Positions 47,979-55,872 of a DNA stretch of 64,000 bases are shown piece after piece. The stretch comes from Azospirillum humicireducens (GTDB taxonomy: Bacteria > Pseudomonadota > Alphaproteobacteria > Azospirillales > Azospirillaceae): assembly GCF_001639105.2 (NCBI RefSeq), contig NZ_CP028905.1:114298-178297 (forward strand). The letters are read 5' to 3'. Each line of letters begins with the position of its first letter. Position 1 is the first letter of the stretch. The notes under the pieces are model-generated. The model saw only the letters and a list, made by a program, of their open reading frames with translations, searched no databases and had not been told where the DNA came from. The translations under genes and the position numbers were made by a program.

Positions 47979-48914
47979 TCAGCCCCGGGCCGCGGTCAGA
48001 TGGGTGAAGGTCGCTTCCACCCCATGGCGGTCGAACCAGGCCACCTGCCGCCGTAGCCCCTCTTTCAGGCCGATGCGGGCGCGCCAGCCGAAGGTCCGTT
48101 CGGTCAGCGACGGGTCCAGCAGCAGCGTCGCAAGATCGTCGGCGGCCGGGGGCCGCACCTCCACGGGCTCATCGAGGGTGATGCCCATCGCCACCACCAT
48201 GGCGTCGAACAGGTCCGCGATGCTGACGTCCGCCCCGGACGACACGTTGAACACGCCCTGCGCCCCGCCTTCGTCCAAAACCCGGTCCAGCAGGTCCAGG
48301 AAATCGTCCATATGCAGGAAGTCACGCCGGGCATCGGTGGCGAAGCAGCGCTTTCCTTCCCGCAGGCGCTTGAAGAAGATCGGGATCGGCCCGGTGTAAT
48401 TCCGGGGGCCGTAGATATTGGCCAGCCGCAGCGACACCCAGGGCGTCCGCCCCAGCGGCAGCATCTGCTCGCCGGCCGTCTTCGAGATGCTGTAGCTGGT
48501 GATCGGGGCCAGGGGATGGTCGACCGGGATCGGCGTCCGGAGCGGTTGGCCATAGCATAGGGCTGTCTGCAGATAGATCAGCCGCCGCACGCCCAAACGG
48601 TCGCATTCGGCCATCACCCTCGCCGTACCTTCCGCGTTGGTGCGCAGGTCGCCCACCCAGTCGTTCGGATCCTGATAGGAGGCGGCGGCATGCACCACAT
48701 GGGTGGGGGCGAACTCATCGAACAGCCGGGCCAGCAGACAGCCGTCCAGGATCGATCCTTCCACCTCGCGCAGGTTCGGATGAGGGGGCAGACCGCCGCG
48801 GAAGCTGGTGGCGTAATTGTCCAGAACGAGAACCGCCGCGCCTTGGGCAAGGGCATGCTCGGCGATGTTGGATCCCAGGCAGCCGGCTCCGCCGGTGATC
48901 AGCAGGCGCATCAT
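47979..48914 (-). CDS. NAD-dependent sugar epimerase/dehydratase (extended SDR), paralogue 2
   Basis: 311 aa from ATG 48914 (MMRLLITGGAGCLGSNI), chosen over the long upstream open frame because it overlaps the previous stop (ATGA). YSISK in SYSISKTAGEQMLPL is the catalytic pair. RRDFLHMDDFLDLLDRVL and GVFNVSSGADVSIADLFDAM match SDR epimerase C-terminal parts. It is clearly a paralogue of the next upstream gene: both share AASYxDPxDW, LIYLQTALCYG or LVYFQTALCYG and the GPIPIF[FY] segment. Substrate unknown. Confidence 0.88.
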   Translation of the reverse strand: MMRLLITGGAGCLGSNIAEHALAQGAAVLVLDNYATSFRGGLPPHPNLREVEGSILDGCLLARLFDEFAPTHVVHAAASYQDPNDWVGDLRTNAEGTARVMAECDRLGVRRLIYLQTALCYGQPLRTPIPVDHPLAPITSYSISKTAGEQMLPLGRTPWVSLRLANIYGPRNYTGPIPIFFKRLREGKRCFATDARRDFLHMDDFLDLLDRVLDEGGAQGVFNVSSGADVSIADLFDAMVVAMGITLDEPVEVRPPAADDLATLLLDPSLTERTFGWRARIGLKEGLRRQVAWFDRHGVEATFTHLTAARG

Positions 48915-49849
48915 TTCTTGCCCAGATCCTTCAGGTGGGTATAGCCGCCCTGCACGCCGTGGGTGCGGTAATACTCGACGCTGCGGCGGACGATCTCCTC
49001 GATCGGGGTGAAGTCCGGCCGTCCGAAGTCGGCGAAGGTGCGGGCGGGGTCCAGCAGGATGGTCGGGGCGTCGTCCGGCCCGAGCGGACGAATTTCTGGT
49101 TCTGGCACCTCGTTCAGCCCCATGGAGCGGGCGACCAGATCGTAGAGCGTCTGGATGGCCACATCCGTACCGGAGGAGAAATGATAGGTGCCGTGCCCCA
49201 CGCCGTCGATGGCCCGGACCACCGTGCGGGCGAGGTCGCCGGAGAAGACGAAGTCCCGGCGGGCCGGAGTGACGAAGCAGCGCTTCTTCTGGGCCAGACG
49301 CTCGTAGAAGATCGGGATCGGGCCGCTGACCCCGCGCGGGCCGACCACATTGGCCAGGCGGAAGGTGACGAAATCCAGGCCGCTGTACTGGATGTACTGC
49401 TCCCCGGCCGTCTTCGAGATGGCATAGCTGCTGTTGCCGGGATCCAGCGGATGATCGAGCGGGATCGGTTGGGCCAGCGGCTTCACGCCATAGCACAATG
49501 CGGTCTGGAAATAGACGAGGCGGGAGACGCCGGCGTCCTTGGCTTCGCGCACGATGGTCGCGGTGCCGACGGCGTTGGTCTGCGCATCGGTGGGCCAGTC
49601 CTCCGGGTCGCGGTAGGAGGCGGCGGTGTGGATCACGGCGTCGGGCCGGAAATCCCCCATCAGCTGGCGGATCAGCGGACGATCGGTGATGGCCCCCTCG
49701 ACCAGGGTGAGATTGCCATGCGAAGCGAGATTGTCGCGGCGTCCGGTGGCGAAATTGTCCACGGCCACCACCTGATCGCCGCGGTCCAGCAGCATGTCGA
49801 TGGTGGTGGACCCGACCAGACCGGCTCCCCCGGTGACGAAAACCTTCAT
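48911..49849 (-). CDS. NAD-dependent sugar epimerase/dehydratase (extended SDR), paralogue 1
   Basis: 312 aa from ATG 49849, which follows a strong AGGAGGGG; the upstream in-frame codons are not needed. VFVTGGAGLVGSTTIDML binds NAD, SSYAISKTAGEQYIQ has YxxxK, RRDFVFSGDLARTVVRAI marks the C-terminal domain. The strong Shine-Dalgarno contrasts with the coupled genes behind it. Two highly similar SDRs in tandem suggest either a heteromeric enzyme or successive steps on one sugar. Confidence 0.88.
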   Translation of the reverse strand: MKVFVTGGAGLVGSTTIDMLLDRGDQVVAVDNFATGRRDNLASHGNLTLVEGAITDRPLIRQLMGDFRPDAVIHTAASYRDPEDWPTDAQTNAVGTATIVREAKDAGVSRLVYFQTALCYGVKPLAQPIPLDHPLDPGNSSYAISKTAGEQYIQYSGLDFVTFRLANVVGPRGVSGPIPIFYERLAQKKRCFVTPARRDFVFSGDLARTVVRAIDGVGHGTYHFSSGTDVAIQTLYDLVARSMGLNEVPEPEIRPLGPDDAPTILLDPARTFADFGRPDFTPIEEIVRRSVEYYRTHGVQGGYTHLKDLGKK

Positions 49850-49898
49850 GACCCCTCCTGCGACCGGCTTCATGCCGAACCACGCAACGTTGGATGCT

Positions 49899-51857
49899 CT
49901 ATGCCACCGCTTCCCCTATCGGGGAAAGAGCCATCTCGGGCTCGGCCGCCGGCATCCGGCGGAATTCCGCCGCCTGGTCGATGAAGCGCCGATGCCAGAG
50001 TTCCAGGCTCATCAGACCCCACAGCTTGCGCGAGAAGCGGCCGGAATGGGCCAGATTGCCCAAGACCACGTCCGTGTTGATGAAGCCCCGCTGCCGTGCC
50101 TGCTGCGATCCGAAAAGATCGTGGACGAAGTCCTTCAACTCGATATCCAGCCAGGGTTTCAGCGGCACCGGGAACCCCATCTTGTCGCGGCGGCTGTACA
50201 GCTCCCTGGGCACGCTGCCCTTGAACGCCTTGCGCAGCAGATGCTTCAGCTTGCCATTCTTGAACTTGATGTTGGCGGGGATGGTGGCAGCGAACTCGAC
50301 CAGCTTGTGGTCCAACAGCGGAACCCGGGATTCCAGACCATGGGCCATGCTCATCCGGTCTTCCACATGCAGCAGAGCCGGCAGCAGGCACTTCAGGTCG
50401 AAATGGGTCATGCTGTCGAAATAGGCTTCCTTGCGGACATTGTTGCGGTTGTTGAAGATGGCCTTGAACTTGTCCACCACGGCCGTCTTGTCCAGCTGGG
50501 TCCAGTCCACCTCGGCTTCCATGTCGGCGGAACGGTCGATCAACTGGAAATACCGGTCGTCCAGGGAGCCGAACAGGCCCTTGCGCCAGAACTCCTGCAT
50601 CAGCGGGACATATTCCTGCAGCGCCCCGAGATTCGGCACGATGGATTCGATGGTAACGACGAAGTTGCCGTTCTGATAGGTGCCGTTGACGGCGGCCTTG
50701 ATGCATTGTTCGAAATAGGCAAGCAGATAGCGGGCATAGCCACCAAAGATTTCATCCCCGCCCTGGCCTCCCAGAACCACCTTGGTGTGCCGGGCGGCGA
50801 GACGCGAGACCATATATTGCGGAAAACTGCCGGGTCCGGCGATCGGTACGTCGAGATGGTAGATGACCTGTTCGATATGGGTCAGGAAATCGGACGGCGT
50901 GATGTCGACTTCGTATAGGGGGCTGCCGGACTGTTCGGCCACGACGCGGGCATAGTGGCTCTCGTCGAAGCCGGGCGGGACCGAGAACTTGCCGTGGAAG
51001 GCTGGCCCCGGCATCTGCTGGCGCTCTGCCGCCAGCAGCGTGACCAGGCTGCTGTCGAAGCCGCCGGACAGGTAGGTTCCGACCGGCACGTCGCTGACCA
51101 TGGTCAGGCTGACGGCCTCCTCCACCAGTTCCTGGGTGCGGTTCACGAAATAATGGGCGCTGTGGTCCAGGTCCATTTCATGCTGGACATCCCAATAGCG
51201 CCACATATGCACGCCATTCCGATCCACCCGCAGCGCCTGCCCGGGCAGAAGCTGACGGACGCCGCGGAACAGGGTTTCCTCGCCGAGTGTGTACTGGAAG
51301 GTCAGATACTCGGCCAGGGCAGCCGGGTCCTGTTCCGCCGCGGGGAGAAAAGGCAGGAGCGCCTTGATTTCAGAAGCGAAGTAGAACCGGCCATCCACCT
51401 GGGCGTAGAAGAAGGGCTTAACGCCAAATCGGTCGCGGGCACAGAACAGCTGCTGCCGGGCATCGTCCCAAAGGGCGAAGGCGAACATTCCGCGCAGCTC
51501 GTCCAGGCAGTCCGGCCCCAACGCGGCGTAGGCGGCCAGGATGCATTCGCTGTCCGTGCGGGTGCGGAACGGATAGCCGGCCTCGAAGCGCCGGCGGAGA
51601 TCCATGTAGTTGAAGATTTCGCCGTTGTAGGTGAGCGTCAGCCCGCCAGGGCCGTGCATGGGCTGTGCTCCGGCCGACGACAGGTCGATGATGCTGAGCC
51701 GCTGGTGCCCAAGGGCGACCCGGCGGTCGGGGGCGACCCAGAGTCCATGCCCGTCCGGACCACGATGGGCCAGCAGCCGGTTCATCACCGCCACGGTGGA
51801 CGCGGGGCGCTCAAGCGGTTCGGCTGTCAGGCTGATAACTCCGGCAATTCCGCACAT
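49899..51857 (-). CDS. Asparagine synthase-like glutamine amidotransferase
   Basis: 652 aa from ATG 51857, which gives the N-terminal Met-Cys-Gly needed for the Cys2 nucleophile; the frame is open 57 codons further up but those are not homologous. Glutaminase half: CGIAGVISL, LAHRGPDGHGLW, LSIIDLSSAGAQPM, YNGEIFNYMDLR. Synthetase half: VGTYLSGGFDSSLVTLL (ATP PP-loop) and LGGQGGDEIFGGYARY. Length and motifs match AsnB, but in polysaccharide loci such proteins (for example WbpS of Pseudomonas) amidate uronic-acid carboxyls. Here the likely acceptor is the ManNAc3NAcA-type uronate. First gene of the operon; its leader has a hairpin at 51899-51920. Confidence 0.9.
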   Translation of the reverse strand: MCGIAGVISLTAEPLERPASTVAVMNRLLAHRGPDGHGLWVAPDRRVALGHQRLSIIDLSSAGAQPMHGPGGLTLTYNGEIFNYMDLRRRFEAGYPFRTRTDSECILAAYAALGPDCLDELRGMFAFALWDDARQQLFCARDRFGVKPFFYAQVDGRFYFASEIKALLPFLPAAEQDPAALAEYLTFQYTLGEETLFRGVRQLLPGQALRVDRNGVHMWRYWDVQHEMDLDHSAHYFVNRTQELVEEAVSLTMVSDVPVGTYLSGGFDSSLVTLLAAERQQMPGPAFHGKFSVPPGFDESHYARVVAEQSGSPLYEVDITPSDFLTHIEQVIYHLDVPIAGPGSFPQYMVSRLAARHTKVVLGGQGGDEIFGGYARYLLAYFEQCIKAAVNGTYQNGNFVVTIESIVPNLGALQEYVPLMQEFWRKGLFGSLDDRYFQLIDRSADMEAEVDWTQLDKTAVVDKFKAIFNNRNNVRKEAYFDSMTHFDLKCLLPALLHVEDRMSMAHGLESRVPLLDHKLVEFAATIPANIKFKNGKLKHLLRKAFKGSVPRELYSRRDKMGFPVPLKPWLDIELKDFVHDLFGSQQARQRGFINTDVVLGNLAHSGRFSRKLWGLMSLELWHRRFIDQAAEFRRMPAAEPEMALSPIGEAVA

Positions 51858-51898
51858 GCGCTTTCCCGTCCTTCTGAATCCGTCTTCAGCCCGTAGAG

Positions 51899-51920
51899 GT
51901 TTCGTCCCGTAGGACGGAAC
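51899..51920 (-). promoter_or_regulatory. Hairpin in the leader of the wbp operon
   Basis: GTTCCGTCC and GGACGAAAC (minus-strand reading) pair over 9 bp with one mismatch around a TACG loop, 42 bp before the first start codon. No T-run follows, so it may stabilise or regulate the leader. The IS element starts 200 bp upstream of the ATG, leaving 51,858-52,056 as the only candidate native promoter region. Confidence 0.35.
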
Positions 51921-52056
51921 ATGTCCCATCATCGGGATACAGCCACAAATGCAACGAAAACCCCGGCCTTGCAGGCATTGCCGACCGCTTACTCGGAAAA
52001 TGGCACGGTAAGGGAATTTCGTTAACAAACCACGATTTCAGAGCCCGTTTGACAAC

Positions 52057-52081
52057 TGAGATGGTCCCCGTTTCCCGGACA
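52057..52081 (+). repeat. Left terminal inverted repeat of the IS3-family element
   Basis: 25 bp, perfect inverse match to 53298-53322. Confidence 0.95.
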
Positions 52082-52122
52082 TTCGGCTAAGCTTGGTTCG
52101 CCCAGGAAGAAGGACGGACCCG

Positions 52123-52407
52123 ATGACGGGGAAACGGAAGCGGTATTCGGCAGAGTTCAAGGCGAAGGTTGCGCTGGAGGCGATCCGGGGCGAGCTGACG
52201 GTGTCGCAGTTGGTTGCCAAGCACGGCGTACACCAGACGCTGATCAACGCCTGGAAGAAGCAGGCGATGGAGGGGATGGCCGGTGTGTTCTCCGGCAAGG
52301 CGGAAGCCGCTGAAACCAGCCATCAGGGCGAGGTGGAGAAGCTGCACGCAATGATCGGCCAGTTGGTGGTGGAGCGGGATTTTTTGCGCAAGGCCTCCGG
52401 TCGATGA
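52123..52407 (+). CDS. IS3-family transposase OrfA (helix-turn-helix)
   Basis: 94 aa from ATG 52123 with AAGGA upstream. KRYSAEFKAKVALEAIRGELTVSQLVAKHGVH is the IS3 OrfA HTH_Tnp_1 domain; a leucine-zipper-like helix (VEKLHAMIGQLVVERDFLRK) follows. It binds the IS ends. The stop overlaps the orfB start by 4 bp (ATGA), so OrfB is probably made by translational coupling, and a programmed frameshift may also give OrfAB. Confidence 0.93.
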   Translation: MTGKRKRYSAEFKAKVALEAIRGELTVSQLVAKHGVHQTLINAWKKQAMEGMAGVFSGKAEAAETSHQGEVEKLHAMIGQLVVERDFLRKASGR

Positions 52408-53261
52408 GCATCGGTCGGAGGCGGGAGCTGGTCGAGGCGGATCATCCGCGCCTGTCGATCACCCGGCAGTGCGAGTTGGTTTCGATCAGCCGGTCCAGCT
52501 ACTACGGACCGGCCAAAGGCGAGCCGGCCGAGAACCTTGAGTTGATGCGGCTGATCGACGGGCAGTTCCTGGAAACGCCTTGGTATGGCAGCCGGCAGAT
52601 GACCCGGCATCTGCGCCGGCACGGCCACCAGGTCAACCGCAAGCGGGTTCGCCGCCTGATGGTACGGATGGGCTTGCAGGCGGTTTACCAGCGCCCGAAG
52701 ACGACCGTGCCACACCCCGAACACAAGGTCTGGCCGTACCTGCTGCGCGACTTGACCATCGACCGCCCCAATCAGGTGTGGTGCAGCGACATCACCTACA
52801 TTCCCATGCGCCGCGGCTTTCTGTACTTGGTGGCGGTGATGGACTGGGCAACCCGCAAGGTTCTGAGCTGGCGTCTGTCGAACACCATGGACTTCGCGTT
52901 CTGCATCGAAGCCGTGGAGGAGGCGATGGCACGCTACGGCCGGCCGGACATCTTCAACACCGATCAGGGCAGCCAGTTTACCAGCCCGCGCTTCACCGGC
53001 CTCTTGACCGCGGCCGGCATTCGGGTGTCGATGGACGGGCGCGGCCGGTGGATGGACAACGTCTTCATCGAACGGCTGTGGCGTTCGATGAAATACGAAT
53101 GCGTCTACCTCCACGCCTTCGAAACGGGCAGCGAGGCCAGAGCCGGGATCGGCCACTGGATCGATTATTACAACCACGAACGCCCACACTCGGCGCTCGG
53201 CGGCAGAACACCGGCAGAGGCCTACGAGGGCACAAGGGACCAGATCAGATTGGCCGCGTGA
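52404..53261 (+). CDS. IS3-family transposase OrfB (DDE integrase)
   Basis: 285 aa. An HTH_21-like N-terminal region (LSITRQCELVSISRSSYYG; YGSRQMTRHLRRHGHQVNRKRVRRLM) is followed by the rve integrase core with WCSDITYIP (Asp129), FNTDQGSQFTS (Asp187) and FIERLWRSMKYE (Glu223), giving the DD(35)E spacing of the family. C-terminus YYNHERPHSALGGRTPAEAY is complete. Catalyses cutting and joining of the element; appears functional. Confidence 0.95.
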   Translation: MSIGRRRELVEADHPRLSITRQCELVSISRSSYYGPAKGEPAENLELMRLIDGQFLETPWYGSRQMTRHLRRHGHQVNRKRVRRLMVRMGLQAVYQRPKTTVPHPEHKVWPYLLRDLTIDRPNQVWCSDITYIPMRRGFLYLVAVMDWATRKVLSWRLSNTMDFAFCIEAVEEAMARYGRPDIFNTDQGSQFTSPRFTGLLTAAGIRVSMDGRGRWMDNVFIERLWRSMKYECVYLHAFETGSEARAGIGHWIDYYNHERPHSALGGRTPAEAYEGTRDQIRLAA

Positions 53262-53297
53262 TACGAATCTGAACCAAGCTTATTCCAGCCGCCAAGC

Positions 53298-53322
53298 TGT
53301 CCGGGAAACGGGGACCATCTCA
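53298..53322 (-). repeat. Right terminal inverted repeat of the IS3-family element
   Basis: 25 bp, perfect inverse match to 52057-52081. Confidence 0.95.
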
Positions 53323-53434
53323 CCCGACCGTGGTACTCGGCGGATGCTTACCGAGCAGATCTCTTTTCCTCTTATCGATATGGATGGGTTATGATGAAAG
53401 ATAGCAAGAGGAAACGGGATGGGAACGGAGTGCG

Positions 53435-54790
53435 ATGAACATGGGGCAGGGTACCGGCTCGCCTGAAAAGGAAATTGTTTCTCAAGCGGCCGGGATTGAT
53501 TTTGCCAGCTGGCGGCAGAGGATCCGTGCCCATACTTTCTCAAACTATCACCTTGAAATGGGTCGGGCAATTGTCAGATCAGGCGATTATGAGGTGGCGG
53601 TCAAGCATTACCGAATGGCTCTGGAGCTTCTTCCGAGTTTGTCGACAGCTTCGGTAGAATTGGTTGATCTGCTGCGTGATCGGGGACAGACGGCAATGGC
53701 CGATGCCATCGCCGTCGAGGCGGCCACGCATGACCCTGATTTCGCCAAGAAAATGCAACTCGTCCGGGAGCTTGCTCTGCTGGCTCAAGGCCGCGCCGAC
53801 GATTTCAGGGCCTCGATCCAGGTTTCTTGGCCAAGCCTATGTGTGGATGATCGTAAAATTTTGGAACAAGCGGTCACCACCTTGATCTTGGAAACTCGGT
53901 CGGCTGTGCAAGCAAGCCAAAATCTATCCTATGTCGAGGCCATGGAGCAGGTCGATTCGACATCTGGTCTATGGATGCTGCACCGTGCCCGATTGCTTGG
54001 ATGGATGGAGCGTGAGGCGGAGGGTATTGCCATCTTGAACACGCTGGTTAACCGACTCTCATCAAAGCAATTGGCGGATGTTTGGGCGACCTACGGACAA
54101 CGGAAATCCTGGGCAGGTCTCTATCAGGAAGCGGCTGTCTACCTGGAGCGGGCTTTTGGTCTTGATCCTGAAGACGTGGATTCAGGGCGGATGCTTGCCA
54201 TCGCCTGGATGATGCTGGAAGAATTCGATGGGATGGACAGGGTGTTGAGACAGATCGAACTATTGGCACCCGACGATCTGGAACTCGTCCAGATCCGTGC
54301 GCAATGGTGTATGGCCACCGGCAAGCTGGATAGAGCTTTGGAACTCTGTTCCAAAGCTAAGGTTGGATTGCCTCCCAGGCAGGCCTATCAGTCTTGGTGC
54401 TTTTCCGCCTTCATCCATTTGTCGCAGAATGACAGTGCCATGGCAATGGTTGACCTTGCAGAGGCAGAACGCCTGGCCGCTGGTTACCGTTGGGGTGAGA
54501 TTTGGACGAAATCCAGCCGAGGGGTCGGACTCGCCCTATGTAGGGACGGGAAGGAAGGAATCGCGCTTGGCGAGGCGGCGCTGGCAGCCTGCAACGCCGG
54601 AGGGGGGCCTGTGGGATGGGTTCTCGTTAACCTAGCGCTTTCCTATATGGGGGTAGGCCGACAGCGCGAGGCCGAGACGATGATCCGAGAGGCAGTTCAC
54701 CGCGATGGGAGCAACCTTCGCCATGAGGCACGCTTGCGTCCATGGGCGACACAGCGTCTGATTGCAGTTCTGGACGGCATCAAGCTGTAG
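53435..54790 (+). CDS. TPR-repeat protein of unknown function
   Basis: 451 aa from ATG 53435 (GGAG 5 bp upstream); ATG 53441 is an alternative. TPR-like pairs run through most of the chain: LEMGRAIVRSGDYEVAVKHYRMALELLP, AGLYQEAAVYLERAFGLDPEDVDSGRML, ATGKLDRALELCSKAKVGLPP and VNLALSYMGVGRQREAETMIREAV. No transferase or enzymatic domain is visible. It is the first gene after the IS element, and its GC is intermediate between the two sides. Such TPR proteins are frequent in alphaproteobacterial glycan loci and may organise assembly complexes. Confidence 0.8.
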   Translation: MNMGQGTGSPEKEIVSQAAGIDFASWRQRIRAHTFSNYHLEMGRAIVRSGDYEVAVKHYRMALELLPSLSTASVELVDLLRDRGQTAMADAIAVEAATHDPDFAKKMQLVRELALLAQGRADDFRASIQVSWPSLCVDDRKILEQAVTTLILETRSAVQASQNLSYVEAMEQVDSTSGLWMLHRARLLGWMEREAEGIAILNTLVNRLSSKQLADVWATYGQRKSWAGLYQEAAVYLERAFGLDPEDVDSGRMLAIAWMMLEEFDGMDRVLRQIELLAPDDLELVQIRAQWCMATGKLDRALELCSKAKVGLPPRQAYQSWCFSAFIHLSQNDSAMAMVDLAEAERLAAGYRWGEIWTKSSRGVGLALCRDGKEGIALGEAALAACNAGGGPVGWVLVNLALSYMGVGRQREAETMIREAVHRDGSNLRHEARLRPWATQRLIAVLDGIKL

Positions 54791-54798
54791 CAACCGTC

Positions 54799-54836
54799 GA
54801 TCATGGGATGATCCATCTTCTCGGCCTAGTCGAGAA
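54799..54836 (+). terminator. Two short hairpins between the TPR gene and the SDR gene
   Basis: GATCATGGGATGATC (54799-54813) has a perfect 6-bp stem. TTCTCG/CGAGAA (54818-54836) has a second 6-bp stem and is followed by TTAAAG rather than a T-run. They may end TPR-gene transcription or attenuate it. Confidence 0.3.
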
Positions 54837-54898
54837 TTAAAGTGAGATCGTTTCAGATGACGATCCAGATAATGATTAACTCACAGCAAGGTGATATT

Positions 54899-55867
54899 AT
54901 GGATTTGCAGGGAAAGCGGCTGGCTGTAATCGGCGGTGCTGGCCTAATCGGCTCTCATACGGTTGATGCCCTTCTTTCTGAAGATGTCGCTGAGATTTTG
55001 GTTTATGATAATTTCAGTCGTGGGACACTGCATAATCTCAGGAATGCGCTCTCCGATCCGCGCGTTCGAATTTTCGAAGCTGGCGGGGATATCTGTCAAA
55101 CGGATCTCTTGGATAAGGCGCTAAAGGGTATCGATGGTGTCTTTCACTTCGCCGCGCTGTGGCTGTTGCAATGCCATGAATTTCCCCGTTCTGCTTTTGA
55201 TGTAAATGTCAGAGGGGCATTTAATGTATTCGAATCATGCATTAATAATAATGTAAAAAAGTTGGTGTTCTCTTCATCGGCATCAGTTTATGGAGATGCG
55301 ATTGAAGAGCCAATGAATGAAGATCACCCATTCAATAACAAAAACTTTTACGGAGCGACTAAAATTTGTGGTGAAGCAATCCTGCGTGCATTGCATCATC
55401 GATATAACCTGAATTATGTTGGCTTGAGATACATGAACGTATACGGCCCAAGGCAGGATTATAGGGGTGCATATGTTGCCGTAATTATGAAGATGTTGGA
55501 TGCTATCGAACGCGGAGAAGGGCCGACTATTTTAGGTGATGGCAGCGAATCTTTCGATTTTGTATCTGTTGAGGACTGTGCCGCCGCAAATATTTGTGCC
55601 ATGAAATCTGAGATCTCGGATCAATTCTATAATGTCGGCACGGGCATCCGTACATCCCTGCGCCAACTCGCCGAATGCCTTCTGGCCCAGACTGGAAGTG
55701 ATCTTCCGGTCCATTATCGCGAGCGCAGCCAAGCCACTCTGGTGCGCAACCGTATCGGTTGCCCAAAGAAGGCTGCCGCGGACTTGGGGTTCCGGGCCTC
55801 CATTCCTTTGGATGAAGGATTGCGACGACTGATCGCTTGGCGAACTGCGGATAAGGCCGGTTGCTGA
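54899..55867 (+). CDS. NAD-dependent sugar epimerase/dehydratase (UDP-glucose 4-epimerase-like)
   Basis: 322 aa from ATG 54899 with AAGGTG 7 nt upstream; the open frame from 54842 lacks an RBS. LAVIGGAGLIGSHTVDALL is the NAD site, YGATK in NKNFYGATKICGEAIL the catalytic pair, and YVGLRYMNVYGPRQDYRGAY and DGSESFDFVSVEDCAAANI fit the GalE/WbpP-like branch. Markedly AT-richer than genes left of the IS element. The TGA lies 5 bp before the chosen start of the following glycosyltransferase. Confidence 0.88.
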   Translation: MDLQGKRLAVIGGAGLIGSHTVDALLSEDVAEILVYDNFSRGTLHNLRNALSDPRVRIFEAGGDICQTDLLDKALKGIDGVFHFAALWLLQCHEFPRSAFDVNVRGAFNVFESCINNNVKKLVFSSSASVYGDAIEEPMNEDHPFNNKNFYGATKICGEAILRALHHRYNLNYVGLRYMNVYGPRQDYRGAYVAVIMKMLDAIERGEGPTILGDGSESFDFVSVEDCAAANICAMKSEISDQFYNVGTGIRTSLRQLAECLLAQTGSDLPVHYRERSQATLVRNRIGCPKKAAADLGFRASIPLDEGLRRLIAWRTADKAGC

Positions 55868-55872
55868 CTACC

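Larger units (their letters stand above)
52057..53322 (+). mobile_element. IS3-family insertion sequence, intact, 1,266 bp
   Basis: Terminal inverted repeats are a perfect 25-bp match (52057-52081 and 53298-53322) beginning TGAGATGGTCCC, with the TG...CA ends typical of IS3 elements. Between them lie orfA and orfB with intact DDE residues. The flanking bases (AAC on the left, CCC on the right) show no 3-4 bp target duplication. The element sits exactly where the two divergent polysaccharide clusters meet and where base composition changes. Confidence 0.95.

Noticed and set aside
51858..52028. 57-codon N-terminal extension of the first AsnB-like protein
   Set aside because: The enzyme needs Cys directly after the initiator Met, which the ATG at 51857 provides.
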